From contig NZ_JABBXB010000001.1 of assembly GCF_013387485.1 (NCBI RefSeq), positions 888,001 through 952,000 on the forward strand: a stretch of 64,000 bases of DNA. Reading direction: 5' to 3'. Both the position numbers and the translations under genes were made by a program. The notes beneath the pieces are model-generated. The model was not told the DNA's origin, searched no databases, and saw nothing but the letters and a program-made list of their open reading frames with translations. Every line of letters starts with the position of its first letter. Positions within the stretch are counted from its first letter, which is position 1. Positions 20,591 through 30,690 of this stretch are shown piece after piece. Source of the DNA: Stenotrophomonas sp. SAM-B. Lineage in GTDB: Bacteria; Pseudomonadota; Gammaproteobacteria; Xanthomonadales; Xanthomonadaceae.

Positions 20591-20933
20591 CAGGATGTGG
20601 CTCCGGTAGGGGCGGTGCTGCACCAAAGCGACATCACGACATCGAGGATCGGGTCTGCGAAGGCGGTTGTTGCGGTGCGCAAGAGACGGATTAACGGGAT
20701 ATTCATCGCTTGTCAAATATTTGCCATGTTCGCAAAAAACGTTGCAGCAGCAACCATTTACGTGAGGTCGAGGATCTGACAGGAGGGTCCCGGGGGGCGC
20801 AGGCAGGGTCGTGGGAGAGAGAAACGAGGCCTGCCGCGCATCCCGGGGCCCGTCAAGTATTCGTTAACGCTAGAATTACGTCGCAGGAAAGGTGCTCACG
20901 AGCACATTCCATTCCGTTATATGGACCCCCAAG
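20591..20933. promoter_or_regulatory. Divergent promoter region of the TonB receptor and ABC-F genes
   Basis: 343 bp without a gene, and locally AT-rich around 20700-20760. On the minus strand a perfect -35 hexamer TTGACA (plus coordinates 20712-20717) is followed at 17 bp by TAATCC, a weak -10, giving a candidate receptor promoter. The palindrome CAAATATTTG (20714-20723) overlaps that -35 and could be an operator. On the plus strand TAGAAT (20871-20876) is a possible -10 for the ABC-F gene. No GTAG repeat is present here. Confidence 0.4.
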
Positions 20934-22790
<1,857 letters not shown>

Positions 22791-22795
22791 ACGGC

Positions 22796-22865
22796 ATGCC
22801 GACCAACGGTCGGCATCTACCTGGCACCCTCAGGCAACCGGTAGGTGCCGACCGTTGGTCGGCAC
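22796..22865. repeat. Inverted pair of GTAG palindromes overlapping the end of ampR
   Basis: Copies at about 22796-22821 and 22841-22865 built on TGCCGACC..GGTCGGCA. They lie in inverted orientation after the ABC-F stop, and the second copy lies inside the ampR reading frame. Confidence 0.85.
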
Positions 22866-23729
22866 ATCGTCCTGCGCCTCCAGCCATTCCCGGAACCGTC
22901 GCGCCGCATCGCTTTCGGCGCGCGAGCGCAGCCGCGTCAGCCAGTACCGCCCCAGGTCCAGCGTCTGTGCAAACGGCTGGATCAGGCGCCCCTGGGCCAG
23001 GTCCTGCTCGAACATCTTCAACGGCAACAGCGCCACGCCGGCGCCGGCCGCGGCGGCACTGGCCAGCGTCAGGGAAGAATCGAACACCGGCCCGCGCGCT
23101 TCCAGCTCCGGAGCCCCGGCCGCCTGCAGCCAGCGTGGCCACTCGTCGCTTCGGTAGGAGCGCAGCAACGCCACATTGGCCAGATCGCGCGGCTGCCGCA
23201 GCGTACGTGCCAGCGCGGGTGCGCACAGGGGCGCGAACGGTGCATCCAGCACCGCATCGCTGACCTGCCCCTGCCAATCGCCGTCGCCGAACCGGATCGC
23301 AAGGTCCAGCCCTTCACCGGCCAGATCGATGCGGTTGTTGTGGGTCTGCAGGCGCAGCTCGATATCCGGATGCCGCGCGTTGAAATCGCCCAGGCGTGGC
23401 AGCAGCCAGCCGGTGGCGAAGGTGCCGACCACGCCCACGCTCAATACCTCGCGGAAGTGCCCGCCGACGAAACGGTCCAGGCTCACTGCGATGCGGTCGA
23501 AGGCCTCATTGAGCACCGGATACAGGCGGGCTCCTTCATCGGTCAGGGCGACCCCGCGCGGCAACCGGGTGAATAGCGACACACCCAGCCGGTCCTCCAG
23601 CGCCCGGATCTGATGGCTCAGCGCGGCCTGGCTGACGCACAGCTCCAACGCGGCGCGGGTGAAATTCTGGTGCCGTGCAGCGGCCTCGAAGGCGCGCAGG
23701 GCATTGAGCGGCAGCTGGGGGCGGAGCAT
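22830..23729 (-). CDS. ampR: AmpR, LysR-type regulator of the L2 beta-lactamase
   Basis: 299 residues. The N-terminal winged helix (LPLNALRAFEAAARHQNFTRAALELCVSQAALSHQIRALEDRLG) and the effector-binding domain are those of AmpR, which senses muropeptides in the cytoplasm and switches the divergent beta-lactamase gene between repression and activation. The start at 23729 aligns with the family; upstream in-frame ATGs extend into the intergenic region. Divergent from blaL2 with 206 bp between starts, the standard induction module. Oddity: the last dozen residues (DDVPTNGRHLPVA) are encoded by a GTAG palindrome (22841-22865), so a repeat has become the C-terminus, probably replacing the original stop. 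Confidence 0.9.
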   Translation of the reverse strand: MLRPQLPLNALRAFEAAARHQNFTRAALELCVSQAALSHQIRALEDRLGVSLFTRLPRGVALTDEGARLYPVLNEAFDRIAVSLDRFVGGHFREVLSVGVVGTFATGWLLPRLGDFNARHPDIELRLQTHNNRIDLAGEGLDLAIRFGDGDWQGQVSDAVLDAPFAPLCAPALARTLRQPRDLANVALLRSYRSDEWPRWLQAAGAPELEARGPVFDSSLTLASAAAAGAGVALLPLKMFEQDLAQGRLIQPFAQTLDLGRYWLTRLRSRAESDAARRFREWLEAQDDVPTNGRHLPVA

Positions 23730-23935
23730 GGGTCGAGCCGTGAGCAGGAGTGATGCATCTTCGCACTGAGGGGGCTGCTGCGGGGAGCAGCTGGCAGAGA
23801 TGAGGGCAATTCCTGCGTTCATTCCCAGAGGTTGGTCCGGTAGGCATGAGGGCAGGTAATGGCTGCCGCTGAAAATCCTCGCTGGTGGCGGCGCCGCAAC
23901 CTGCCAATACTCAGGCCTTCGCCACGGAGAACCGC
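23730..23935. promoter_or_regulatory. ampR-blaL2 divergent intergenic region
   Basis: 206 bp between the divergent starts. By analogy with other ampR-bla modules it should hold overlapping promoters and an AmpR operator of the LysR T-N11-A type. I could not single out one convincing operator by eye. Confidence 0.5.
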
Positions 23936-24838
23936 ATGATCGCTCGACGACAGTTCCTGCAATGGACCGGCGCGGCCGCCGCCTCGGCATTGGCCGCCGC
24001 TGCCTTTGCCAAGACCCCGCTGCCCTCGCCGAAATCAACCGCCGCGGCGAAGGACTTCGCGGCATTGGAAGCAGCGAGCGGTGGGCGCCTCGGCGTGACC
24101 CTGCTCAACACCGGCACCGGCTGGCGCACCGGCAATCGGCAGGACGAACGCTTCCCGATGTGCAGCACGTTCAAGTTCGTGTTGTCCGCGGCTGTCCTGC
24201 ATCTGGCCGACCAGGGCAGGCTCTCGCTGGACCGGCGCGTGGCCGTGCGCCAGCGGGACATGCTCTCGCATGCCCCGGTGACCACGCGGCATATCGGCAA
24301 GGACGTGACGGTGCGTGACCTGTGCCGGGCGACCATGATCACCAGCGACAATCCGGCGGCGAACCTGCTGCTGGGCATGGTCGGTGGGCCGGCCGGCGTG
24401 ACCGCGTTCCTGCGCGCGAATGGCGATGCGGTGACGCGCAATGATCGACTCGAGCCGGAGATGAACCGGTTCGCCCCGGGCGATCCGCGCGACACCACCA
24501 GCCCGGCCGCGATGGCCGCCAGCCTGCAGCGCTTCGTACTCGGTGACGTCCTCAAGCCCGCCTCGAAACAGCAGCTGGCCGATTGGCTGATCGACAATGA
24601 AACCGGCGATGCGCGTCTGCGCGCCGGGCTGTCCAAGGCATGGCGGGTGGGCGACAAGACCGGCAGCAATGGCGAGGACACCACCAACGACATCGCGATC
24701 CTGTGGCCGCTCGCCGGCGGCGCTCCGTGGGTGCTGACCAGCTACCTGCAGGGCGCGACGGTCGATGATGCCGGCCGCAACGACGTGCTGCGGCAGGTCG
24801 CAGTGATCGCCGAAGGCATCATGCAGCAGGCCGGGTAG
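23936..24838 (+). CDS. blaL2: L2-type class A beta-lactamase, Tat-exported
   Basis: 300 residues. The twin-arginine signal (ARRQFLQWTGAAAASALAAAAFA) sends the folded enzyme to the periplasm. Class A motifs are all present: CSTFK with the catalytic serine at residue 77 (Ambler 70), the SDN loop (MITSDNPAANLLL), EPEMN for the omega-loop glutamate (Ambler 166), and KTGSNG (Ambler 234-236). L2 enzymes of Stenotrophomonas are inducible serine cephalosporinases inhibited by clavulanate. The ATG at 23936 is chosen because the Tat motif follows at once; an in-frame ATG at 23885 would add 17 residues. Induction by the divergent ampR is expected. The sequence is clearly L2-like but may be a species-specific variant. 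Confidence 0.93.
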   Translation: MIARRQFLQWTGAAAASALAAAAFAKTPLPSPKSTAAAKDFAALEAASGGRLGVTLLNTGTGWRTGNRQDERFPMCSTFKFVLSAAVLHLADQGRLSLDRRVAVRQRDMLSHAPVTTRHIGKDVTVRDLCRATMITSDNPAANLLLGMVGGPAGVTAFLRANGDAVTRNDRLEPEMNRFAPGDPRDTTSPAAMAASLQRFVLGDVLKPASKQQLADWLIDNETGDARLRAGLSKAWRVGDKTGSNGEDTTNDIAILWPLAGGAPWVLTSYLQGATVDDAGRNDVLRQVAVIAEGIMQQAG

Positions 24839-24855
24839 GCCACGCCGCCCGATAG

Positions 24856-25054
24856 GCACCGACCGTTGGTCGGTGCGCACTGAGGGTAGTGCCGGCCGCT
24901 GGCCGGCTCCCCATGAAGCAGTCACCGCTCACCGCCGTGATCGCCCGCAGCCAGCACCGCGTGGAGCCGGCCAGCGGCCGGCACTACCCACGAAACCCGC
25001 ATCGCACGCAGCCCGCACCGCCTGCAGCAGAGCCGGCCAACGGCCGGCACCACC
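24856..25054. repeat. Cluster of four GTAG-family palindromes
   Basis: Palindromes at 24856-24876 (GACCGTTGGTC core), 24886-24907 (GCCGCTGGC core), 24964-24987 (inverse of the second) and about 25032-25054 (GGCCAACGGCC core). They fill the gap between the convergent blaL2 and ggpPS genes. Two sequence variants of one family are mixed. Confidence 0.8.
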
Positions 25055-25063
25055 GTTCCGGCG

Positions 25064-27376
25064 TCAGCCTTCGGGGTGGCTGTTGCGTACCGCCTCCAGG
25101 AAATCCCGGCCCCAGCGGTCCACGTCGTAGTACTCCACGCTGCCGAACAACTGCCGCATGCGCCCGGTCGCTTCGTCGTCGGGCATCGACAACGCCTGCA
25201 GCAGCCCTGCCGTCAGATCGGCCGGATCGTGTGGGTTGGTCAACACCGCGCCCTTCAGCTCCGCGGCCGCACCGGCGAACTCACTGAGCACCAGCACACC
25301 GTTGCTGCCCTCGATGCCCTGCGTGGCCACGAACTCCTTGGACACCAGGTTCAAGCCATCGCGCAGCGGGGTGATCCACATCACCTGCGCGGCCGCGTAA
25401 TGCGCCACCACTTCCTCGAACGGCAACGCCTGCGCGAAGAAGCGTACCGGGGTCCAGTCCAGCCGCGAGAAGCGCCCGTTGATCCGCCCGACCGCCTGTT
25501 CGATCTGGTTCTGCAGCGTGCGGTAGATGGTCATCTCGCGCGCGGCGGGGACGCAGATCATCAGCAGGGTGACCTTGCCCTGGCGATCCGGATGCTGTTC
25601 CAGCAGCCGTTCGAAGGCTTCCAGTTTGGCCAGCGTGCCCTTGGTGTAATCCAGCCGCTCCACCGACAGCACCAGCTTGCGCGCGCCGATCTCGCGGCGC
25701 AGCTTGAAGATGTCGTTGCGCACGTCGCTGCGCGCGAGCACGTTGTGGATGCGGCGCAGATCGGTGCCAACCGGATGCGCACCGAGCGCGACTTCGCGAT
25801 CGCCCACGCGCAGGCGCGTGGTCATCGTGTCCAGGCCGACCGCACACCCGTAGGTGAGGAAGCGGGGTGCGCAGCTTTCCCAGGCCAGCCGCTCGGCCGG
25901 CATCGCACCGCGGACCACGTCGACGAAGTTCTCCACCTGGCGTGGAATGTGGAAGCCGATGTAGTCGCAGCTGAGCAGGCTGCCGATGATCTCGCGGCGC
26001 CACGGCACCACGTTGAACACATCGGCCGAGGGGAAATAGGTGTGGTGGAAGAACGCGATCTTCAGGTCCGGGCGCAGCTCACGCAGCGTGGCCGGCACCA
26101 TCCACAGGTTGTAGTCGTGGATCCACACGGTCGCGCCATGCGCGGCTTCGGCGGCGGTGGCCTCGGCGAACTTGCGGTTGACCTTCAGGAACACCTGCCA
26201 GTCTTCTTCGCGGAACTTCGCGCGCTCCCAGAACACATGCAGCATCGGCCAGAACGCTTCCTTGGAGAAGCGCTTGTAGAAGATGTCCACCTCCTGCTTG
26301 CTCAGCGGCACGCGCGCGGCGGTCAGGGTGGGGTAGCGCTCGGCATCCACCGCCAGATGGGTCTGGAACGGGCCGCGCTTGGGCTCGTCGATGCCCCAGG
26401 CCACCCACGACCCTTTCTGGCCGCCTTCGAAGAAGCTCAGCAGCGAGGGAATGATGCCGTTCGGCGAGCGCGGTGGGCGCTGCACGAGCACGCCGTCTTC
26501 CATCACTTCATCGAAGGGCAGGCGGTGGTAGACCATCACCAGGTCCGCACCGTCGGCGCGCGCCTGTGCCGGCGGACGCAGGAAAGGATCGTCATCGGCG
26601 AGCAGGCCGAACTGTTCGATCGCCTCGAGGATCCCGCCGCAGCCGGGCGCCTGCGCGTGGTAGGTGTGCTTCAGGTCGGCGGTGGCGGCGGTCAGTGCCG
26701 GCTCGGAATCGCCGACGCACACGCCGCGGAAACCGGAGGTGTACATCGACAGGTCATTGAGGGTGTCACCGGCCACCAGGATGCGGTCGCGAGGGAGTTC
26801 CAGCAGGCGCGCAAGCGCGGCCAGGGTGCGGCCCTTGTCGGTATCGGGCGGCAGGATGTCGAGATAGCGGTCGGCCGAGTACAGCACATCGCAGCCCAGC
26901 GCCTGTGCGGCAGCCTGGATCTGCGCGCGCAGCGGCGCCAGCGTGTCGGGATCGCAGAAGTACGAGCAGCGGCGTTCCTGGGGAACGTCCTGGCGCTGCA
27001 GCGCGGTGAACGGGCGCATCGCCGCGGCGACCACCTGCTCGCCTGGCCAGTGCGCATCGATCATCGATTGCAGGGGCTGCAGCGGCTGCAGGGTGTGGCC
27101 GTCGACGACGGTGGCGCCGACATCGCAGACCACGTAATCCGGACGCGGGATGGCCGGATCGGAGAGCAGGGGCATCACCGCTTCCAGGCCGCGGCCGGTG
27201 ATGAAGATCAGGCGGATGCCGGGGTGCTGGTCGACCAGCCGGTAGAGCCGATGGCGCGCGGCGGGATCGCCGGCGAGGAAGGTGCCATCCAGATCGGTGG
27301 CGAGGATCAGTTGCGGTGCCGGCGGGGCCGGCGGTGTACGGGTTGGAGTGAGGGAGGTCGGTGTCGAAACAGTCAA
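25064..27376 (-). CDS. ggpPS: Bifunctional glucosylglycerol-phosphate synthase/phosphatase
   Basis: 770 residues. The N-terminal 260 are a HAD phosphatase (LATDLDGTFLAGD near residue 25, FITGRG, and ILVAGDTLNDLSMY as motif IV). The C-terminal 500 are a GT20 glycosyltransferase (WIHDYNLWMVP, FFHHTYFPSADVFNVVPWR, LVLSVERLDYTKG, TPLRDGLNLVSKEFVA). This phosphatase-first fusion is the form described for the S. rhizophila enzyme that joins ADP-glucose and glycerol-3-phosphate and then removes phosphate to give the osmolyte glucosylglycerol. A trehalose OtsB-OtsA fusion is the alternative. The start is TTG at 27376, overlapping the upstream stop by four bases (TTGA) with AAGGAAG just before it, so translation is coupled to the transporter. 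No ATG or GTG lies nearby. Confidence 0.8.
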   Translation of the reverse strand: MTVSTPTSLTPTRTPPAPPAPQLILATDLDGTFLAGDPAARHRLYRLVDQHPGIRLIFITGRGLEAVMPLLSDPAIPRPDYVVCDVGATVVDGHTLQPLQPLQSMIDAHWPGEQVVAAAMRPFTALQRQDVPQERRCSYFCDPDTLAPLRAQIQAAAQALGCDVLYSADRYLDILPPDTDKGRTLAALARLLELPRDRILVAGDTLNDLSMYTSGFRGVCVGDSEPALTAATADLKHTYHAQAPGCGGILEAIEQFGLLADDDPFLRPPAQARADGADLVMVYHRLPFDEVMEDGVLVQRPPRSPNGIIPSLLSFFEGGQKGSWVAWGIDEPKRGPFQTHLAVDAERYPTLTAARVPLSKQEVDIFYKRFSKEAFWPMLHVFWERAKFREEDWQVFLKVNRKFAEATAAEAAHGATVWIHDYNLWMVPATLRELRPDLKIAFFHHTYFPSADVFNVVPWRREIIGSLLSCDYIGFHIPRQVENFVDVVRGAMPAERLAWESCAPRFLTYGCAVGLDTMTTRLRVGDREVALGAHPVGTDLRRIHNVLARSDVRNDIFKLRREIGARKLVLSVERLDYTKGTLAKLEAFERLLEQHPDRQGKVTLLMICVPAAREMTIYRTLQNQIEQAVGRINGRFSRLDWTPVRFFAQALPFEEVVAHYAAAQVMWITPLRDGLNLVSKEFVATQGIEGSNGVLVLSEFAGAAAELKGAVLTNPHDPADLTAGLLQALSMPDDEATGRMRQLFGSVEYYDVDRWGRDFLEAVRNSHPEG

Positions 27377-28641
27377 TGCACTTCCTTATCGGAGTCAGAG
27401 GGGAGGGGGGAATCGGAATCCGGCGGCGCGGTGTCGGTCTCGGGCATCAGCTCCAGTGCCGACGGCGTGGTGCGCAGCATCAGCCGAAACCCGACCGGAT
27501 GCGTGCGCAGGCGCTGGAAGCTGAGCAGGCGCGCGGTGGTGAACAGCGCCAGCAGCATCAGCACCACCGCGAAGTACAGCGGAAGTGCCGGCGCACCGAA
27601 ACGCTGCATGGCGGCGCCCGCCAGCGCGGGGCCGAGCGCCGCGCCGACGCCATGCACCAGCAGCAGGCTGGAGCAGCCGGACAGCAGATCCTCGCGCGGC
27701 AGGTAATCCAGCATGTGCGCGACCGCGAAGGGATAGAGCGCGAAGGCCAGCCCGCCGTAGAAGAAGAACAGCCCGAACAGCAGATGGGTCTGCAGCTGGA
27801 TCATCGGCAAGGAGGCCACCACGGCGATGCCGGCCGCGGCCAGGCTCAGTGCGACCAGTCCGGTGCGGCGGTCATGTCCATCGCTGATGTGGCCCAATGG
27901 CCATTGCAGCAAGGCACCACCGGCGATGGCGGTCAGCATGAACAGGGCGACGCCGTTGCCGTCCAGGCCGACCTCGCCGGCGTAGACCGGCAGCAGGCCC
28001 CAGAACGCGCCCATCGCCAGGCCGGAGAGGCCGGCGGCAACCGTCGCCACCGGTGCCATCGCATACAGCCGCGCCAGTTTCAGGCGCGGCACCGAGGGGA
28101 TTTCCGGCGGGCGCAGGCGCGTAGCGGTGACCGGCAATACCGCCGCGCAGACCAGGATCGCGGTGAGCATGAACATCGAGGTCGCGCCGGCGTCGCCGAG
28201 CATCAGCAGCACCTGGCCGAGGGCCAGTGCCGAGAGGTTGACCACCATGTAAAGCGAAAAGGCGCGGCTGCGCAGGCGCGGGTCGGGCTCGGCGTTGAGC
28301 CAGCTCTCGATCACCGTATAAAGGCCCACCAGCGCGATGCCGGTGAGGATGCGCAGCACGCCCCAACCCACGGGATTGATCCACAGAGGGTGCAGCAGCA
28401 CCGCGATGGCGGCGAGGGCGGCAAAGAAGGCAAACGCACGGATATGGCCGATGCGGCCGATCAGCGAGGGGGCGAAGAAGGTGCCGATGAAAAAACCGGC
28501 GAAATAGCCGGACATCACCAACCCCAACGTACCGGCACCGAAGCCGGCTTCGCCACCGCGCACCGCCAGCAGAGTGCCGAGCAGGCCGCTGCCGGTCAGC
28601 AACAGCGCCACGCCGGCGAGCAGGGCGGTCAACCGCAACAT
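27373..28641 (-). CDS. MFS transporter, YcaD-like, coupled to ggpPS
   Basis: 422 residues with 12 predicted membrane spans and MFS motifs (GYFAGFFIGTFFAPSLIGRIGHIRAF, LYTVIESWLNAEPDPRLRSRAFSLYM, GHISDGHDRRTGL). The WLN.....R.R..S.YM segment is typical of the YcaD group. The hydrophilic C-terminal tail is rich in Asp/Ser/Pro. It is the first gene of a two-gene operon; its stop overlaps the start of ggpPS. I infer a role in moving glucosylglycerol or a related solute, because the same pairing is known in S. rhizophila. The substrate is not shown by sequence. Confidence 0.8.
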   Translation of the reverse strand: MLRLTALLAGVALLLTGSGLLGTLLAVRGGEAGFGAGTLGLVMSGYFAGFFIGTFFAPSLIGRIGHIRAFAFFAALAAIAVLLHPLWINPVGWGVLRILTGIALVGLYTVIESWLNAEPDPRLRSRAFSLYMVVNLSALALGQVLLMLGDAGATSMFMLTAILVCAAVLPVTATRLRPPEIPSVPRLKLARLYAMAPVATVAAGLSGLAMGAFWGLLPVYAGEVGLDGNGVALFMLTAIAGGALLQWPLGHISDGHDRRTGLVALSLAAAGIAVVASLPMIQLQTHLLFGLFFFYGGLAFALYPFAVAHMLDYLPREDLLSGCSSLLLVHGVGAALGPALAGAAMQRFGAPALPLYFAVVLMLLALFTTARLLSFQRLRTHPVGFRLMLRTTPSALELMPETDTAPPDSDSPLPSDSDKEVH

Positions 28642-28804
28642 GCGTGCGTCCTTCGTGGGGAAGAAGGCGAACGAGTCACGTGACCGACCATAACACAGGG
28701 GGGATGAAGTCCCGGTTGCAGCGCTGCGGGCGCGCGTGTGCGTGTCACGACGGGGGCAGGACGCCTGGTTTGCGCTGGTCGTTCGGGCCCGTTAGGGTGG
28801 GGCC

Positions 28805-29440
28805 ATGAATGTAGTCAAACTTCTTCCCTTGGCGGCTGCACTGGCGATCACCGCCTGCAGCGGCTCCAACGACACCGTCGGCCATGAAGTCTCGATGGCG
28901 CCGTCCGATGCCTTCATGTCTGCCGTCGCTGCGCATTGCGGCAAGGCGTTCGAGGGCCGCATCGCGGTCAATGAGCCGCGCACCGATGCACCCGATCCCT
29001 TCGAGGGCAAACGGCTGGTCATGCATGTGCGTGGCTGTGAGGATCCGGCACATGAGCTGCGGATTCCCTTCCATGTCGGCGACGACCACTCGCGCACCTG
29101 GGTGTTGAGTCGCACCGAAAATGGGCTGCGGCTCAAGCACGATCACCGCCACGAAGACGGCAGTCCGGATGCGGTCACGCTGTACGGCGGCGACAGCAAG
29201 CCGCCAGGCACCGCGCAACGTCAGTCATTCCCGGTGGATTCGGACTCGGTGGCGATGTTCCGCAAGGCCGACATGCTCGCCTCGGTGCAGAACACGTGGG
29301 CGATGGAGGTCGAGCCGGACCAGCGCTTCGTCTACGAATTGACCCGTCCCGGCGGGCGCCACTTCCAGGTGGTGTTCGATCTGAGCAAGCCGGTGGCCTT
29401 GCCGCCGGCGCCGTGGGGCAGCGAGACCCCTGCACCGTAA
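28805..29440 (+). CDS. Lipoprotein of unknown function
   Basis: 211 residues with lipoprotein signal MNVVKLLPLAAALAITAC (lipobox ITAC, Cys18). The mature part has two further cysteines (AHCGKAF and RGCEDP) and beta-rich segments (KRLVMHVRGCEDPAHELRIPFHVGDD, QRFVYELTRPGGRHFQVVFDLSKPV). I recognise no enzyme motif. Similar-looking small lipoproteins are common and uncharacterised in Stenotrophomonas. It is divergent from the transporter gene with 163 bp between, and appears monocistronic. Likely anchored in the outer membrane facing the periplasm. Confidence 0.75.
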   Translation: MNVVKLLPLAAALAITACSGSNDTVGHEVSMAPSDAFMSAVAAHCGKAFEGRIAVNEPRTDAPDPFEGKRLVMHVRGCEDPAHELRIPFHVGDDHSRTWVLSRTENGLRLKHDHRHEDGSPDAVTLYGGDSKPPGTAQRQSFPVDSDSVAMFRKADMLASVQNTWAMEVEPDQRFVYELTRPGGRHFQVVFDLSKPVALPPAPWGSETPAP

Positions 29441-29488
29441 TTCCGTCCGGTAGCACCGAAGCCTGTTCTCCGGCGCCGTGAGGGGAGG

Positions 29489-29514
29489 GTGCCGACCAGC
29501 GGTCGGCACCTACC
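29489..29514. repeat. GTAG-family palindrome
   Basis: GTGCCGACC AGC GGTCGGCAC followed by CTACC, between two convergent genes. Confidence 0.75.
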
Positions 29515-29529
29515 ACGATGTGGCAGCGC

Positions 29530-30486
29530 TCAGCGTGCGCCGAAACGGGCGCGGCAGCCGCCGCTGACCCACAGGCTGCCGTTGCTGTAGCCCCAGCTGC
29601 GGCCTTCCACGCACGCCGTGCCGGACAGTTGCTGGACCAGTGCCGGACGTCCCTGGCGGTCGTCCCAGGCGCAGGTCTGCTGGCGCTTGTCGTTGCTGCT
29701 GCAGGTCACGCTGTAATTGCTGTTGCCGCCGCCACCGCCCCAGTTGCCGCCGCTGTTGCCACGCGCTTCGGCGAACTCGCCGCGGCAGCCGCGGTTGACC
29801 CAGACCGCGCCATTGCGCACGCCCCAGGTCTGGCCCTCGACACAGGCCGTACCGGAGATCTGGCGGACCAGGGTCGCATTGCGCCAGCCGGTGTTGCAGC
29901 TCCGTTCGCGGTTGTCCTGGCTCTCGCAGCGGATCGTCGCGCCGGTGCCACCGCCGCCGCCGCCCCAGTTGCCGCCGTTGCCCCGGCCCTCGACGAACTC
30001 GGCGCGACAGCCGCCGCTGACCCAGACCGTTCCGTTGCGCGAGCCCCAGTTGCGGCCCTCGGTACAGGTGGTCCCGGAGATCTGGCGCGACAGCCGGGCG
30101 CTGCGCCAGCCGGTGTTGCAGACCCGCTCGCGGTTGTCCTGGCTTTCGCAGCGGACCGTGCCGCTGTTGCCCGGTCCGTTGCCGCCGCCATTCCAGCCGC
30201 CCCCGCCGCCATTGCCGCGCAGGGACGTGGCGATGTCCTGCTTGATCCGCGAGAAGTTCCAGCCCGAATTGACCTGGGCCAGGTAGAAGCGCAGCTGGTC
30301 GTCCGGAATCCGGCGGCCATTGGACTGGTCGGCGTATTCCTGGGTGATGACCCGGCTGCGGTCGCTGCTGGACAGTTGCGACAGGTTTTCCGGCGCGTAG
30401 GCGCGGGTGCTCATCTGGGCCTGGGCGGCCGGGGCGGTACAGGCCAGTGCGGCGGCCAGGCAGGCAACGGTCAGACGTCTGTTCAT
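29530..30486 (-). CDS. Secreted protein with three DUF3011 repeats
   Basis: 318 residues. Signal peptide [23 protein letters not shown], then a helical N-terminal region (30-90). Three DUF3011-type modules of about 54 residues follow, near 110-163, 184-237 and 259-314. Each has a CES/CSS..DNR opening, a (V/S)CNTGW or TCAWDD step, SGT.C.EG..WG, and a closing VWV..GCR..F; each holds four conserved cysteines, suggesting two disulfides. Gly/Asn-rich linkers separate them. Modules one and two are much more alike than either is to three, pointing to a recent duplication. DUF3011 has no settled function; a lectin-like or envelope-binding role is speculation. A single-module relative is encoded at 54266-54931. 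Confidence 0.8.
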   Translation of the reverse strand: MNRRLTVACLAAALACTAPAAQAQMSTRAYAPENLSQLSSSDRSRVITQEYADQSNGRRIPDDQLRFYLAQVNSGWNFSRIKQDIATSLRGNGGGGGWNGGGNGPGNSGTVRCESQDNRERVCNTGWRSARLSRQISGTTCTEGRNWGSRNGTVWVSGGCRAEFVEGRGNGGNWGGGGGGTGATIRCESQDNRERSCNTGWRNATLVRQISGTACVEGQTWGVRNGAVWVNRGCRGEFAEARGNSGGNWGGGGGNSNYSVTCSSNDKRQQTCAWDDRQGRPALVQQLSGTACVEGRSWGYSNGSLWVSGGCRARFGAR

Positions 30487-30690
30487 GGCGGCATCCCTTG
30501 CGGTCGTTGGTGCGCGGACTATAGGAAGAGTCGGGGTTCAAAAGGCGTGATGCCGCCCGGGCGGGCCATCCGGGCGCCGCCGGGCCGGCTCACGGCGCAG
30601 GGGGATTTGCCCCGGCCGGGCCGACGTCGCAGAATAAAGGGCTGTCCGGCGCAACCTGATGCCGGCATTCTCCTGCGGAGCTTTACCCCC

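Noticed and set aside
18113..20779. 888-codon plus-strand frame
   Set aside because: It is the antisense of the TonB receptor, with low-complexity Val/Arg/Gly composition typical of such shadows.
25064..27376. Trehalose OtsB-OtsA fusion
   Set aside because: The phosphatase-first order and the coupled YcaD-like gene fit GgpPS better; kept as an alternative in the entry.
25076..27706. 876-codon plus-strand frame
   Set aside because: Antisense of ggpPS; His/Gln/Arg-rich composition without any domain.
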